Source: Vreelandella zhuhanensis | Lineage (GTDB): Bacteria > Pseudomonadota > Gammaproteobacteria > Pseudomonadales > Halomonadaceae | DNA: 64,000 nt | Assembly (NCBI RefSeq): GCF_009793355.1 | Contig: NZ_WTKP01000007.1 | Location: forward strand, 180,049 to 244,048 | Direction of reading: 5' to 3' | Part shown: in pieces, positions 37,491-47,471 of the stretch | Numbering within the stretch: the first letter of the stretch is position 1 | Layout: each line of letters opens with the position of its first letter | Position numbers and translations under genes: made by a program | Notes under the pieces: model-generated | What the model was told of the DNA's origin: nothing | The model's database searches: none | Seen by the model: the letters and a program-made list of their open reading frames with translations, nothing else

Positions 37491-38147
37491 CTAGCTAGGG
37501 TCCGAGGTCTTCTTGGTCTTGGAGGCTTTGGTCTTTTTCGCTGTTTTAGGTTCTTGCTCCGTTTTCGTAGCTTTTGTCGTTTTTGCAGGCTTTTTGGTGG
37601 TTTTTTCCGAGGTGGTGGCGCTTTTGCGAGTGCGGGATGCTGTCTTGCCCGGCACCTGGGTGGTATCCGTCTCGTTAGTCGGCGTTAGGGTATCGTCGCT
37701 ACGCCTCGGGCGGCGGGCACGCTTTGCCGTGGCGGAATCTTCCGGCAGCGGCTCCATCACCCCTGGCGGCGGTTCAGCTGATGGCGGTGCCTGTTCCGGA
37801 TGGCCACGATCCTGTACCGGGACATCCGCTCCCGCCATCTTGTCATCACGAAAGGGTACCTCATCGAAAGAAGGCTCCCCGTCGGGCGGCTCCAACGGCA
37901 GACGGTTCTCCTGAATGCCCACTTCGTCCTCTTCCAAGGGCAATTCGTCTTCCAGAATAGGCGCCTCATCAAGGGGTTCCCCCACCTCTTCGAGAGTGGC
38001 ATCGGTGCCCGCTACTTGTTCGGTGGCGACAATTTTCAATGCCATGTCCCAATGGCGCTGTTGTTGCCCTTCGGGGCGCCCTTCGGACTCCCAGATCTTG
38101 TAGGCCAAGTAACGTACTCGCTCGGCTTCACTCATTTCGTCAGCCAT
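37491..38147 (-). CDS. DUF2934 protein with histone-H1-like lysine-rich tail
   Basis: 218 residues from ATG 38147 (AGGGAGAATTGAT upstream; a longer frame to 38222 is less likely). Residues about 5-42 form a DUF2934 domain (RVRYLAYKIWESEGRPEGQQQRHWDMA). The middle (about 50-140) is acidic and proline-rich; the tail (about 150-218) is Lys/Thr/Ala-rich with TTKKPAKTTKATK and KKTKASKTKKT, as in H1-like or AlgP-like proteins. DUF2934 genes are found beside glycogen/trehalose genes in many bacteria but have no known function. The basic tail could bind DNA, polyphosphate or polymer surfaces; not shown by sequence alone. Confidence 0.75.
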   Translation of the reverse strand: MADEMSEAERVRYLAYKIWESEGRPEGQQQRHWDMALKIVATEQVAGTDATLEEVGEPLDEAPILEDELPLEEDEVGIQENRLPLEPPDGEPSFDEVPFRDDKMAGADVPVQDRGHPEQAPPSAEPPPGVMEPLPEDSATAKRARRPRRSDDTLTPTNETDTTQVPGKTASRTRKSATTSEKTTKKPAKTTKATKTEQEPKTAKKTKASKTKKTSDPS

Positions 38148-38172
38148 ATCAATTCTCCCTGACTTGTTTGTT

Positions 38173-40986
38173 TCAATGTAGAAAAGATGTTTCCCGATCT
38201 CTAGCGGCCAAGGCATCGTCACGTAGAAAAACCCCGACGGGCAGCTCTGTCAGAAGTGTTGCGGCTGGAATCTCGCTCTCGCTTATCGCTAGGGTGGCGT
38301 GAGTCAGCACTTCCTGCCAGGTGCCTTGCAGTTCAGGCGTCAGCTGCAAACGGGTGTTGCCCCAACGCTGTGGCGGGATATGTGGTTGCTCGGCATCGCC
38401 CAACAGGCCAGCGGGGAGCCGGGGCACTACCACCAGTAGCTGTTGCCCGGCGTGGCCTCGTGTGAAAGCTAGAAGGTTGGCCGCGTTTTCGCCAGTCGTC
38501 GCTATCTCACGATAGTTGCCTTGAGCGAATAGCGCAGGCTGATGTTGTCGAAGCGCCAGCAGCTGAGCGATGACGGCTTGCTTCAATCGTCCGTCACGCC
38601 AATCAGGCAGAGTGGCAAGCGGTGTCGGCTCCTCAGCCAACGCCGCCTGGCGCGCAGCATGATCCACCGGGCGCCGATTGTCGGGGTCGACCAGGCTGTA
38701 GTCCCAGAATTCGCACCCCTGGTAGAGATCCGGCACACCGGGGACGGTGAGTCGCAGTACAGTCTGGGTCAGGCCGTTGATCGCCCCGGGAAGATCGAGC
38801 GCTCGCGCCGCGTCGGCGAGTGAATCACGCAGCATCGGCTCTGCCAGCAGACCTTCCAGAAACTCACGACAGGCCGCCTCGTAGGCTTCGTCCGGCCATA
38901 GCCAATGGCTATGCAACTTGGCTTCGCGCAGGGCTTTTTGCTGCCATTGGACAAGGCGCTGGGTAAAGTCCCGCATGCCGTCGGCGTCCTGAGTTTCGAG
39001 GGTCGGCGGCCAGGCACTGAGCAGCAGCTGATAGAGGATCAACTGGTCGCCGGGCGAGGGGGCAGGCCCGTCGAGTAGTGTCCGACGCAGCGGGGTGGCC
39101 AACAGCCGCCAATGCTCGACTTGGTCGGTGAACGGCTTGGCGTGCTCACTGAGCGCGGCCAGCCGTGCGCGTACGTCCTCGCCGCGCTTGTGGTCGTGAG
39201 TCGCGGTGGTTACCAGGCTGAGAGGGAAGTGGCGAGCGCGCCAGGCGTTCGCGGCATGAAAATGCTCGGGGGAGTGGTGGAAGTGCTCGCCATCGAAGCC
39301 CACGTCGTTGCGCGAGATCAGCACCGCACTGCGATACCCGGCGGTGTCTTCCACCGCCTTGGCGGCGACCGGGGAGGTGAGTTGCTGGAAACGCACGATG
39401 GCCCGCTGGCGCAGCCGGCGTTCCTGGTTATCCTCGCAGTCGCTTGGCGCTTCGCCACCCAGCCAAAGGTCGAGTTGTTCGAGAACCCACGCATCAGGAG
39501 GGCTAAGGTCTTGGCGTGCCCCCGCCATGGCCTGGGCGAAGAAAGGTTCGTCTACCTCGGGGCGGCCTGCGTCGTCGGCATAGGTGCGATAGATCGGAAA
39601 ATGCGCGATCAATGCCTTCAGCGCACGTCGAATCGCCGCCAGGGTGATGTCGCGGCTGGCCAGCTGTGAGCGGGCGACGGCGTGCAGCGCTCGCGCGCAG
39701 GCAGCATATTCACTGGCCAGGATATGGGTGAGTATTTCACGCCGGGCCAGGCGTACCTCGACAAGAAAGTCGGGGTCGCGACCGCTGACCTCATGCCACA
39801 GCTCTCGCAGAGGCTGGGTACCGGCCGGGTCGTGCTGTACCCCGGAGACGTCGTTCATGAACTCGTAACCGCTGGTGCCATCCACGCCCCAGTCGCAATG
39901 CAATGTCTCCTCGGCGCCCAGAATCTTTTCTACATAGAGGACAACATGGCGCGGCGCATCGGCGGGACGCTTTTCCTGCAAGGCGTCCAGGCGCTGGCGC
40001 AGACGCAAGCAATAGCCGCGGGGGTCGGCAAGCCCGTCGACATGGTCGACCCGCAGGCCATCCACCCAACCCGCTTCGACCAGGCGTAGCGGCAGGGCAT
40101 GGGTGGCCTCGAAGACTTCGGGCAGCTCGACGCGTAATCCCCCCAGTTCGGTAACGTCGAAGAAACGCCGCCAGTTGATTTCATCGGAGGCGGTTCGCCA
40201 CCATGCCAGGCGGTAATGCTGACGTTCGAGCAGGGCATGCAGACGGATGGCCTCGTCGGAGGTGGCGCCGTCGAATTGCACCAGGGCCTCGTCGAGCGCT
40301 TGACGGGCCGATGAGTCCTCCACGGCTCGTTGCAGCGCGCCTCGTGCTTCGCTAACCGCGGTGTAGGCGTCCTCACGCTGCTGCAGCGCATCGAACTGTG
40401 CCGCCAGGTTCCATAGCAAGTCATGCTCGGCAAGGCGCAAGATATCGCCGTAATGGCGTGGGTCGATGGGAAAGCGATGCTCGTGATAGGCGAGGTGAAA
40501 ATTCCCCGCTTGCGGCACGTAGCGCAGCGACAACTCACCTGACTGGAGTATCTCGGCATAAGGCGCACCGAGAAACGGAACCAGCAGCTTTCCGGTGAGC
40601 AACGGGTCGGGAGAGCACCAGTCGATGTCGAAGAATTCGGCATAGGGGCTGTCACGACCCCAGGCCAGCACCTCCTGCCACCAGGGATTTTCCGAGCCGC
40701 CGACCGCGACATGGTTGGGCACGATATCCAGTATCAGCCCCATGTCGTTCGCGCGTAGCCGCGTCACCAGGCGCTCCAGCGCCGCCTCGCCGCCAAGCTC
40801 CGGGTCGATGCGGGTCGGGTCGATCCCGTCGTAGCCATGTGGGGAGCCGGCGCGCGAGGCCTGGAGCGGCGAGGCGTAGATGTGGCTGACACCCAGGGCG
40901 GCGTAGTAGTCCACCCAGCGTTCCGCATCATCCAGGGTGAAACCGGCATGAAATTGCAGACGAACGGTCGCACGGATATCGCTCAT
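38173..40986 (-). CDS. treY: Maltooligosyltrehalose synthase TreY
   Basis: 937 residues, GH13_26. Start region TVRLQFHAGFTLDDAERWVDYY; SHIYASPLQASRAGSPHGYD; catalytic GLRVDHVDGLADP and YVEKILGAEETL, with HDHKRGEDVRARL later. It turns the reducing-end glucose of malto-oligosaccharides into a trehalosyl unit. Its ATG overlaps the malQ stop codon (ATGA), so TreY follows MalQ in translation. TreZ then frees trehalose. Confidence 0.91.
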   Translation of the reverse strand: MSDIRATVRLQFHAGFTLDDAERWVDYYAALGVSHIYASPLQASRAGSPHGYDGIDPTRIDPELGGEAALERLVTRLRANDMGLILDIVPNHVAVGGSENPWWQEVLAWGRDSPYAEFFDIDWCSPDPLLTGKLLVPFLGAPYAEILQSGELSLRYVPQAGNFHLAYHEHRFPIDPRHYGDILRLAEHDLLWNLAAQFDALQQREDAYTAVSEARGALQRAVEDSSARQALDEALVQFDGATSDEAIRLHALLERQHYRLAWWRTASDEINWRRFFDVTELGGLRVELPEVFEATHALPLRLVEAGWVDGLRVDHVDGLADPRGYCLRLRQRLDALQEKRPADAPRHVVLYVEKILGAEETLHCDWGVDGTSGYEFMNDVSGVQHDPAGTQPLRELWHEVSGRDPDFLVEVRLARREILTHILASEYAACARALHAVARSQLASRDITLAAIRRALKALIAHFPIYRTYADDAGRPEVDEPFFAQAMAGARQDLSPPDAWVLEQLDLWLGGEAPSDCEDNQERRLRQRAIVRFQQLTSPVAAKAVEDTAGYRSAVLISRNDVGFDGEHFHHSPEHFHAANAWRARHFPLSLVTTATHDHKRGEDVRARLAALSEHAKPFTDQVEHWRLLATPLRRTLLDGPAPSPGDQLILYQLLLSAWPPTLETQDADGMRDFTQRLVQWQQKALREAKLHSHWLWPDEAYEAACREFLEGLLAEPMLRDSLADAARALDLPGAINGLTQTVLRLTVPGVPDLYQGCEFWDYSLVDPDNRRPVDHAARQAALAEEPTPLATLPDWRDGRLKQAVIAQLLALRQHQPALFAQGNYREIATTGENAANLLAFTRGHAGQQLLVVVPRLPAGLLGDAEQPHIPPQRWGNTRLQLTPELQGTWQEVLTHATLAISESEIPAATLLTELPVGVFLRDDALAARDRETSFLH

Positions 40987-43103
40987 GATTGGGGCTCCCG
41001 GGGCGCCTCGGTACCTGAAGCCTTGCGGGCGCGCGCCAGTTCGCCAAGGCGATGGCGAACTTCATCCGATGCGAGCAACACGTCGGCATCGGCCGTCCAG
41101 CGCCTTTGCCAGTTGGGATGCTCGTCGATAGTGCCCGGCAGGTTGGCCTGCTCCTCGAGCCCCAAGGCGTCCTCCACCGGGAGCAATGCTAGGGGGGCGG
41201 GCGTGCGACCCAAATGGCGGGCGCAGGCATCGAGTACCTGGGAGGTGGGAATGTCGGACGCTTCCAGCGTTCTGGTCAACGAACCGTTGCAAAGCAGCCC
41301 CAGGGTGCTTGCGAGCCTGGCGCGTGCTCGGCGACGTTCGCCTTGCTCGCTTTCGGTGCTTTGCGTCTCCTTGAGTAGTCCGAGGCGGCTGCGCCATTCG
41401 ATGTCGCGACCCGCCCACCAGCCAGCGACAGTCGGAAGGTCATGGGTCGAGGTGGTCGCCAAGGCTTCGGCAGACCAGTCGCTTGCCGGCAGGAAGGCAT
41501 CGTTTTCATCCAGCTCGAACCAGAGCACCTGCATGCCCAGGATGCCGCGTGCGGCCAAGTGTTCCCGAAAGCCCGGGGCGACGGTGCCCAGATCCTCGCC
41601 GATGACGATGCCGCGATGGCGCCACGATTCCAGCGCCACCAGGCGCAGCATGTCGTCAAAGGGATAGCGCAGGTAACCGCCTTCGGTAGGCGGGGCGCCA
41701 TAGGGAATCAGCCACAGACGCATCAGGCCGAGAATGTGGTCGATACGCAACCCGCCGGCGTGGGTGAAGGCGTTACGCAGCATGTCGATGAAGCTGCGAA
41801 ACCCTGCATGGACCAGGCCGTAGGGTGAAAAGGCGGCCAATCCCCAGTCCTGGCCATGGACGTTGAGAAGGTCGGGGGGGGCGCCGATCGAGACGCCTTC
41901 CAGCATTTCGGACTGGCGGCTCCATGTCTGGCTGCCCGCGGCGTCGGCGCCTACGGCCAGGTCGGCGATCAGCCCGACTTTCATGCCTGCATCGCGGGCC
42001 GCCTTCTGGGCATGAGCCAACCCTTGGTCTGCGACCCACTGTAAAAAGGCGTGAAAGCCCACTTCCTGGGAGTGGGCTTCAGCAAAGCGGCTGACGTCGG
42101 GGTTGGCGGGGTCGCGCAGGGCCTGAGGCCAGTCATGCCAGTCACTCGGTCCGAACTCCATTTGCAGCGCCTCGAAACGGCAATGATCTTCCAGCAAACT
42201 GCCGCCTGCCTGGCGAAACGCCGCCAGGTTCTGGCGCAGTGCTTGAGCCTCGCTATCCTGGCGGGTCGTCAGGTCGTCGTAGAGGGTGCGTAACCAGGCC
42301 AGCTTGGTACGTGCCGCTGCAGGCCAGTCGAGATAGTCGTCGGCTTCCAGGCGACGCATTCGCGCTTCCAGGTCGCCTTGTGCCTCGGCCTTTTTCACCG
42401 CCGCCTTGCCCAGTAAGATTTCGGGGGAACCGTAAAGCACGTTATGCAGCAAGCGGCTGGAAGGCGAATAGGGACTGTAACGCTCGGGGTCGGCGCTGAA
42501 CATGGCGTGAGTCGGGCTGATTGCCAGCGCCGCAGCTCCCTGTTCAGCCGCGCGCGCGGCAAAGATTTCCAGGGCCAAGGCATCGCCGATCCCGCCATCA
42601 CCGGGGCGCCGTAGGGCATAGAGTTGTGCGGCGAGTCCCCAGAGTCGTGGAGTAGGCTCGGTGACCGCATCCTTGGGAGAAAAACATTGCGCCGGGGCGA
42701 CGGCCAGCGTTATTTCCACGTTGGCAATTTGCAGCCGGTGGTAGCCAATTTCCGCTACGGCGGGCAGGTAATCGCGTTTTTCAAGATACCCCGCTCGACG
42801 GCCGCCCTGCTCAAGAATCAGGGTGAAAGGGGTGCCGGGCGTCAGCGACGAAGGCAGTGCCACCGAATAACCACCGTCGGCGGTAATCAGCGGCGGCCAT
42901 TGCTCGGGTCCTTCGGGTTCGTTCAAGCGTTTCAGGCGTTTCAGACTGTCCCGCATGGCCGGTTCATCATCGGCGGGAAAACCGAGGATTGAAAGCAGTC
43001 TGCGTTGGCGCTCTTCCGGCAACTGGCGGGTTTCACCATCGCTGTCTTCCCATTCCAGGAGTAAACCGGCCGCCGTGGCGAGTTGTCTCAGCGTATCGCT
43101 CAT
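40983..43103 (-). CDS. malQ: 4-alpha-glucanotransferase MalQ
   Basis: 706 residues from ATG 43103, which overlaps the treZ stop (ATGA); a longer frame to 43142 is unlikely. GH77: WGLAAQLYALRRPGDGGIGD, GLIADLAVGADAAGSQTWS, GLRIDHILGLMRLW with catalytic Asp, GEDLGTV with Glu, and STHDLPTVAGWW. It disproportionates maltodextrins and makes suitable oligomers for TreY. Typical length is 500-700. Confidence 0.91.
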   Translation of the reverse strand: MSDTLRQLATAAGLLLEWEDSDGETRQLPEERQRRLLSILGFPADDEPAMRDSLKRLKRLNEPEGPEQWPPLITADGGYSVALPSSLTPGTPFTLILEQGGRRAGYLEKRDYLPAVAEIGYHRLQIANVEITLAVAPAQCFSPKDAVTEPTPRLWGLAAQLYALRRPGDGGIGDALALEIFAARAAEQGAAALAISPTHAMFSADPERYSPYSPSSRLLHNVLYGSPEILLGKAAVKKAEAQGDLEARMRRLEADDYLDWPAAARTKLAWLRTLYDDLTTRQDSEAQALRQNLAAFRQAGGSLLEDHCRFEALQMEFGPSDWHDWPQALRDPANPDVSRFAEAHSQEVGFHAFLQWVADQGLAHAQKAARDAGMKVGLIADLAVGADAAGSQTWSRQSEMLEGVSIGAPPDLLNVHGQDWGLAAFSPYGLVHAGFRSFIDMLRNAFTHAGGLRIDHILGLMRLWLIPYGAPPTEGGYLRYPFDDMLRLVALESWRHRGIVIGEDLGTVAPGFREHLAARGILGMQVLWFELDENDAFLPASDWSAEALATTSTHDLPTVAGWWAGRDIEWRSRLGLLKETQSTESEQGERRRARARLASTLGLLCNGSLTRTLEASDIPTSQVLDACARHLGRTPAPLALLPVEDALGLEEQANLPGTIDEHPNWQRRWTADADVLLASDEVRHRLGELARARKASGTEAPREPQS

Positions 43104-44929
43104 ACACTCATTTCCTCTTCTCCTGGATTGTGTTGCAGCCAAGCGGCGGCACAGCGGGGTGCCAGGCGCCCGCTTTGTGCTGCTACCGCCACGCCTTCCC
43201 GGGTTTCATACAAATGCTGACCGACGCCGAAACCGGAGGTCGCCACCGGCTCATCGCTCAGGTTGAGCGCTATGGCCAATTGGCTGTCATCGTTCATCCG
43301 CCAACGGGCGACGACGGCTTTTTCGCCCAGCACCTCTGCCCCCAGTGCCACGGCGCCTTCCAGGCGTGGCACGATCTCACGGTGGCGCAGCGCCAGGAGG
43401 GTGCGATAACGCTCAAGGCAGGCATTATGAGGAGGTGTTTTGCGAGCTTCGAAATCGGGAATCGAGTCCTCGAAAGTCTGGCGCGCGTTGGGGTCGGGAA
43501 TTTGCTCGCGGGTCCTTGCGTCGCGAAAGGCGCTGAAGTCGGCGAATTCCGAGCGTCTTCCTTCACGGACTGCCTCGGCGAGGTCATCTTTATGTTCGGT
43601 GAAGAACAGAAAAGGGCGCCTGGAACCCCATTCCTCGCCCATGAACAGCAAGGGCACCATCGGCGAAAGCAGCAGCAGCAGGGTGGCGGCCTCGAGTGCC
43701 TCGGGGTCGGCGAGAACGCTCAGCCGCTCGCCAAGGGCGCGATTGCCGATCTGGTCGTGATTCTGCAAGAACGCCACAAAGGCGGTAGGCGGCAGGTGGC
43801 CGCTGGGCTCACCACGGGAATGGCCGTGACGCGACTGCTGGCCCTGGTAGATGAAGCCCTCGCTCAGGCAGCGTGCCAGGCGTGACGTGGCATCCTCGAC
43901 GAAATCGGCATAGTAGCCTTCATGCTCGCCGGTCAGCAGCACATGGATGACGTTGTGCCAGTCATCGTCCCACTGGGCACTGTACTGTCGAGGGTTGATC
44001 AGGCTCGCGCTGTTGCCCTCGTTTTCAAGAACCAGGTGCAGATGGCGTTGCGGTGCGCTGCGTGCGCGTATTTCCTCCGCCATTTCGATCAGAAAGTCGC
44101 GCTCGCTGATGGCATGCACTGCATCGAAGCGCAAGCCGTCCAGCCGGTACTCTTCGAGCCACATCAGGGCGTTGTCGATGAAATACTGGCGCACCATGGG
44201 CTGGCGAAAATCGATGGAAGGACCCCAGGGCGTGACCAGGTCGTCACGAAAGAAGGCGTCGGCATAATGAGCGAGGTAGTTGCCCTCCGGACCAAAATGG
44301 TTGTAGACCACATCGAGAAACACCATCAATCCGAGCTCGTGAGCCTCATCGATCAGCGCTTTCATATCGTCGGGGCTGCCGTAGGAGGCCTCCACCGCGT
44401 AGGGAAGCACGCCGTCGTAGCCCCAATTGCGTGCCCCGGGGAATTCCGAGACCGGCATCAGTTCGATGGCGGTGACCCCAAGCTCGGCAAGATAAGGCAG
44501 ACGTTGGCGCACACCGTCGAAACCGCCCAAGGTGCCGATATGCACTTCATAAAGCACGGTTTCGTGCCAAGGGCGGCCCTGCCAGGCAATGTTTCGCCAT
44601 ACATAATGCTGGGGGTCGATCACCAGGCTCGGCCCGTCGACGTCACCGGCCTGGGCGCGGGAGGCCGGGTCGGGTATCCGAGTACCGGCTTGGTCATCAT
44701 CCTTGAACACGCGATAATGGTAGCGAGCACCATGGCTACATGACGCTTCGATCGAAAAGCATCCATTGCCTGCCTCCGCCATGACCATGCGTGGTCTCCC
44801 TTCGACTTCCAGCTCGACTGTATGCGCGCTAGGCGCCCATAGAACAAAGCGTGTTCGTCCTTCACTGATGACCTGGGCGCCGAAGGTAGGCTGAAACCTG
44901 GCTCTCTGAGATGCGTCGCTTTGAAACAT
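43100..44929 (-). CDS. treZ: Malto-oligosyltrehalose trehalohydrolase TreZ
   Basis: 609 residues, GH13_10. Early CBM48-type domain about 10-105; LYEVHIGTLGGFDGV, LDVVYNHFGPEGNYLA, LDGLRFDAVHAI (catalytic Asp), LVLENEGNSA (Glu), FLQNHDQIGNR (Asp). It hydrolyses the maltosyl-trehalose bond to release trehalose. Eleven bases after glgA and translationally joined to malQ. Confidence 0.91.
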   Translation of the reverse strand: MFQSDASQRARFQPTFGAQVISEGRTRFVLWAPSAHTVELEVEGRPRMVMAEAGNGCFSIEASCSHGARYHYRVFKDDDQAGTRIPDPASRAQAGDVDGPSLVIDPQHYVWRNIAWQGRPWHETVLYEVHIGTLGGFDGVRQRLPYLAELGVTAIELMPVSEFPGARNWGYDGVLPYAVEASYGSPDDMKALIDEAHELGLMVFLDVVYNHFGPEGNYLAHYADAFFRDDLVTPWGPSIDFRQPMVRQYFIDNALMWLEEYRLDGLRFDAVHAISERDFLIEMAEEIRARSAPQRHLHLVLENEGNSASLINPRQYSAQWDDDWHNVIHVLLTGEHEGYYADFVEDATSRLARCLSEGFIYQGQQSRHGHSRGEPSGHLPPTAFVAFLQNHDQIGNRALGERLSVLADPEALEAATLLLLLSPMVPLLFMGEEWGSRRPFLFFTEHKDDLAEAVREGRRSEFADFSAFRDARTREQIPDPNARQTFEDSIPDFEARKTPPHNACLERYRTLLALRHREIVPRLEGAVALGAEVLGEKAVVARWRMNDDSQLAIALNLSDEPVATSGFGVGQHLYETREGVAVAAQSGRLAPRCAAAWLQHNPGEEEMSV

Positions 44930-44940
44930 GGCTCATCTCT

Positions 44941-46608
44941 TCAGTAGATGGCTTGCGTCTTGTCGCCCTGCTTTTCGAGTACCTGCTGGTACAGCCTGCT
45001 ATACGGTTCGATCGACTGCCGCCAGTGATAGCGGCCCGCCATGGCGGCGCCGCGCATGGCATTGAACAGGTCGGTCGACTTGAAAACGGTGAAGGCTCGC
45101 TGAATGGATTTCATGTAACTGCCGAATTCCATGTCATTGAACAAAAAGCCGGACACGCCATCCTCAATGGTGTCGGCCAAGCCGCCGGTACAATAGGCGA
45201 TGGGTAATGAGCCGAAACGCTGGGCATACATCTGGCTCAGCCCGCATGGTTCGAACCGTGAAGGCATCAGCAGAAAGTCACTGCCGGCAAACAGGCAGCG
45301 GGCCTGGTGCTCGTCGAAACCGATATAGGCGGCGATGGCGCCCGGAAAACGCGCTGCCAGCTTGCGTAATGCCTCTTCCACGTGGTGCTCGCCGGAGCCC
45401 ATGAAAACGATCTGGCCCCCCGCATGAACGATGGTCTTGGCCGCCTCTATGGTCAGATCCAGCCCCTTTTGATGTACCAGACGAGACACCACGGCAAACA
45501 GAGGACCCTGGCCGGCTGCCAGGCCGAAGTGGCGCCTTACGTAATCGGCGTTGACGCGCTTGCCCCGCCAATCATTGCAGGAGAAAGCTTGAGCGATGTG
45601 GATATCGGTACGTGGATCCCAAGAGTCGTCAATCCCGTTGGGAATACCGCTCAATTGCTTACTTTCGGCCTTGCAGCGAAGCAGGCCATCCAGCCCGCAG
45701 CCGAAGTTAGGCGTGGTGATCTCCTGGGCATAGGTCGCGCTGACGGTGGTGACATGCGAGGCATAGACGATCCCGGCTTTCATGAAAGAAAGGTTGCCGT
45801 AAAACTCGACCCCTTCGATATGAAACGCCTCTTGGGGAATGCCCAGCGTTTCGCGACGCGAGGCGTTGAATATGCCTTGATAGGCCAGGTTGTGGATGGT
45901 GAATACGCTGGGTACCGACTCTCCCTGCCAATGCAGATAGCCCGCTGTCAGGCCACACTGCCAGTCGTTGAGGTGCAACAGTTGGGGCTGCCAATCCAGA
46001 CCGGCATCTCCCAGGGCGATATCTGCGGCGGCGCGTGACAATCTGGCGAAGCGAATATCATTGTCATCCCAGCCTTCATTTTGCCCATCGCCATAGCCGC
46101 TCGAACCCCTGCCGTAGGGCGTACCCTCACGTTGATAAAGCTCGGGACACAACAACACATAGATAATCAGGCCGTCGTCACAGGTGATTTTTCCGATATC
46201 ACAGGCCGGCAGACCCGCAAATGCGGCCAGGTGACCGACAGGTTCGATTTCATGCTCGGACTCAATCATTTCCCGGTAAGCGGGAATCAACACTCTTACG
46301 TCATGGTGCGTCGCGAGCGCTCGGGGCAGTGCCGAGGAGACATCGCCCAGTCCCCCGACCTTGACGAAATCGGCAATCTCGGAAGTAACGAAAAGTATAC
46401 GTTGGGGAGATTCGAGCGTCTTTTCAGGAGGTTGGTTAACGTTGCGGTCATGAACTGTCTTGCACGGCTTTTTAGCTTCGCGAAGAGGTTTTTCATAGGT
46501 AAAAGGGGTATCAATGACACTTGAGTCAATTTGCACGATATCATCCGGAATGTTTGGGTTTAGATCACCTTTGTTGGTAGTAACATCATGTAAAGCCACA
46601 TTGCCCAT
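44941..46608 (-). CDS. glgA: Glycogen synthase GlgA with N-terminal extension
   Basis: 555 residues from ATG 46608, where AAGGAGGG ends 6 bases before the start. GT5: RILFVTSEIADF at 70-81 and KVGGLGDV with the ADP-glucose Lys83; the C-terminal part holds FEPCGLSQMYAQRFGSLPI and GGLADTIEDGVSGFLF. It elongates alpha-1,4-glucan from ADP-glucose. Residues 1-69 are a polar extension not found in E. coli GlgA (which begins about KVLFV). First gene of the nine-gene operon. No glgC is in the window, so its sugar nucleotide supply lies elsewhere or it has a GlgM-like role. Confidence 0.88.
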   Translation of the reverse strand: MGNVALHDVTTNKGDLNPNIPDDIVQIDSSVIDTPFTYEKPLREAKKPCKTVHDRNVNQPPEKTLESPQRILFVTSEIADFVKVGGLGDVSSALPRALATHHDVRVLIPAYREMIESEHEIEPVGHLAAFAGLPACDIGKITCDDGLIIYVLLCPELYQREGTPYGRGSSGYGDGQNEGWDDNDIRFARLSRAAADIALGDAGLDWQPQLLHLNDWQCGLTAGYLHWQGESVPSVFTIHNLAYQGIFNASRRETLGIPQEAFHIEGVEFYGNLSFMKAGIVYASHVTTVSATYAQEITTPNFGCGLDGLLRCKAESKQLSGIPNGIDDSWDPRTDIHIAQAFSCNDWRGKRVNADYVRRHFGLAAGQGPLFAVVSRLVHQKGLDLTIEAAKTIVHAGGQIVFMGSGEHHVEEALRKLAARFPGAIAAYIGFDEHQARCLFAGSDFLLMPSRFEPCGLSQMYAQRFGSLPIAYCTGGLADTIEDGVSGFLFNDMEFGSYMKSIQRAFTVFKSTDLFNAMRGAAMAGRYHWRQSIEPYSRLYQQVLEKQGDKTQAIY

Positions 46609-47056
46609 GTTTGCCCTCCTTGGATTTATCATGGTCAACGATGCCTATAGGCATCGTTTAATGCTGATCTCACTACGCATCCTGCGTTTGGCAATCTTAC
46701 CGTAGGCTCTGCGTCTGTAAGAGCTAGTACACAGGTATAGTCGAATAATCATAGATTAGCTAAGCAGTGATCACTATAATTTAGATCAAGTAAGGGACCT
46801 GGAAAGAAAGATAAATAAAGAGAAACAGGAACGAGGGGTATTTGGGTAGCCTGTTTTGTTTTTTAATCAATTATTTTTATTGTTTTTTTAGGAATTTTTA
46901 TTAGTTATTTTTTTTATTTAACATTCTTTTTAGTTAATAAAAAGTTATTAGAAGTTGCTTTGAAAGCATGAGGATTGTGATAGGGAGGTGCCTGAGGGGA
47001 GTTCCGGTGCCCGCATCGTGGCTCAAAGGGGAAGCACGATGCGGTGCTGGGTTACT
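46609..47056. other. AT-rich leader of the glgA operon
   Basis: 448 bases with no credible gene. 46861-46920 contains only 5 G/C in 60 bases, with long T and A runs, in contrast to the GC-rich neighbours. It is likely to hold the glycogen/trehalose operon promoter and perhaps H-NS-type binding; I could not fix -35 and -10 boxes. Confidence 0.6.
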
Positions 47057-47428
<372 letters not shown>

Positions 47429-47471
47429 CTAGGCTGTGCAGTAAGCCTAGGCATATGCAGGGAGAGTCATC

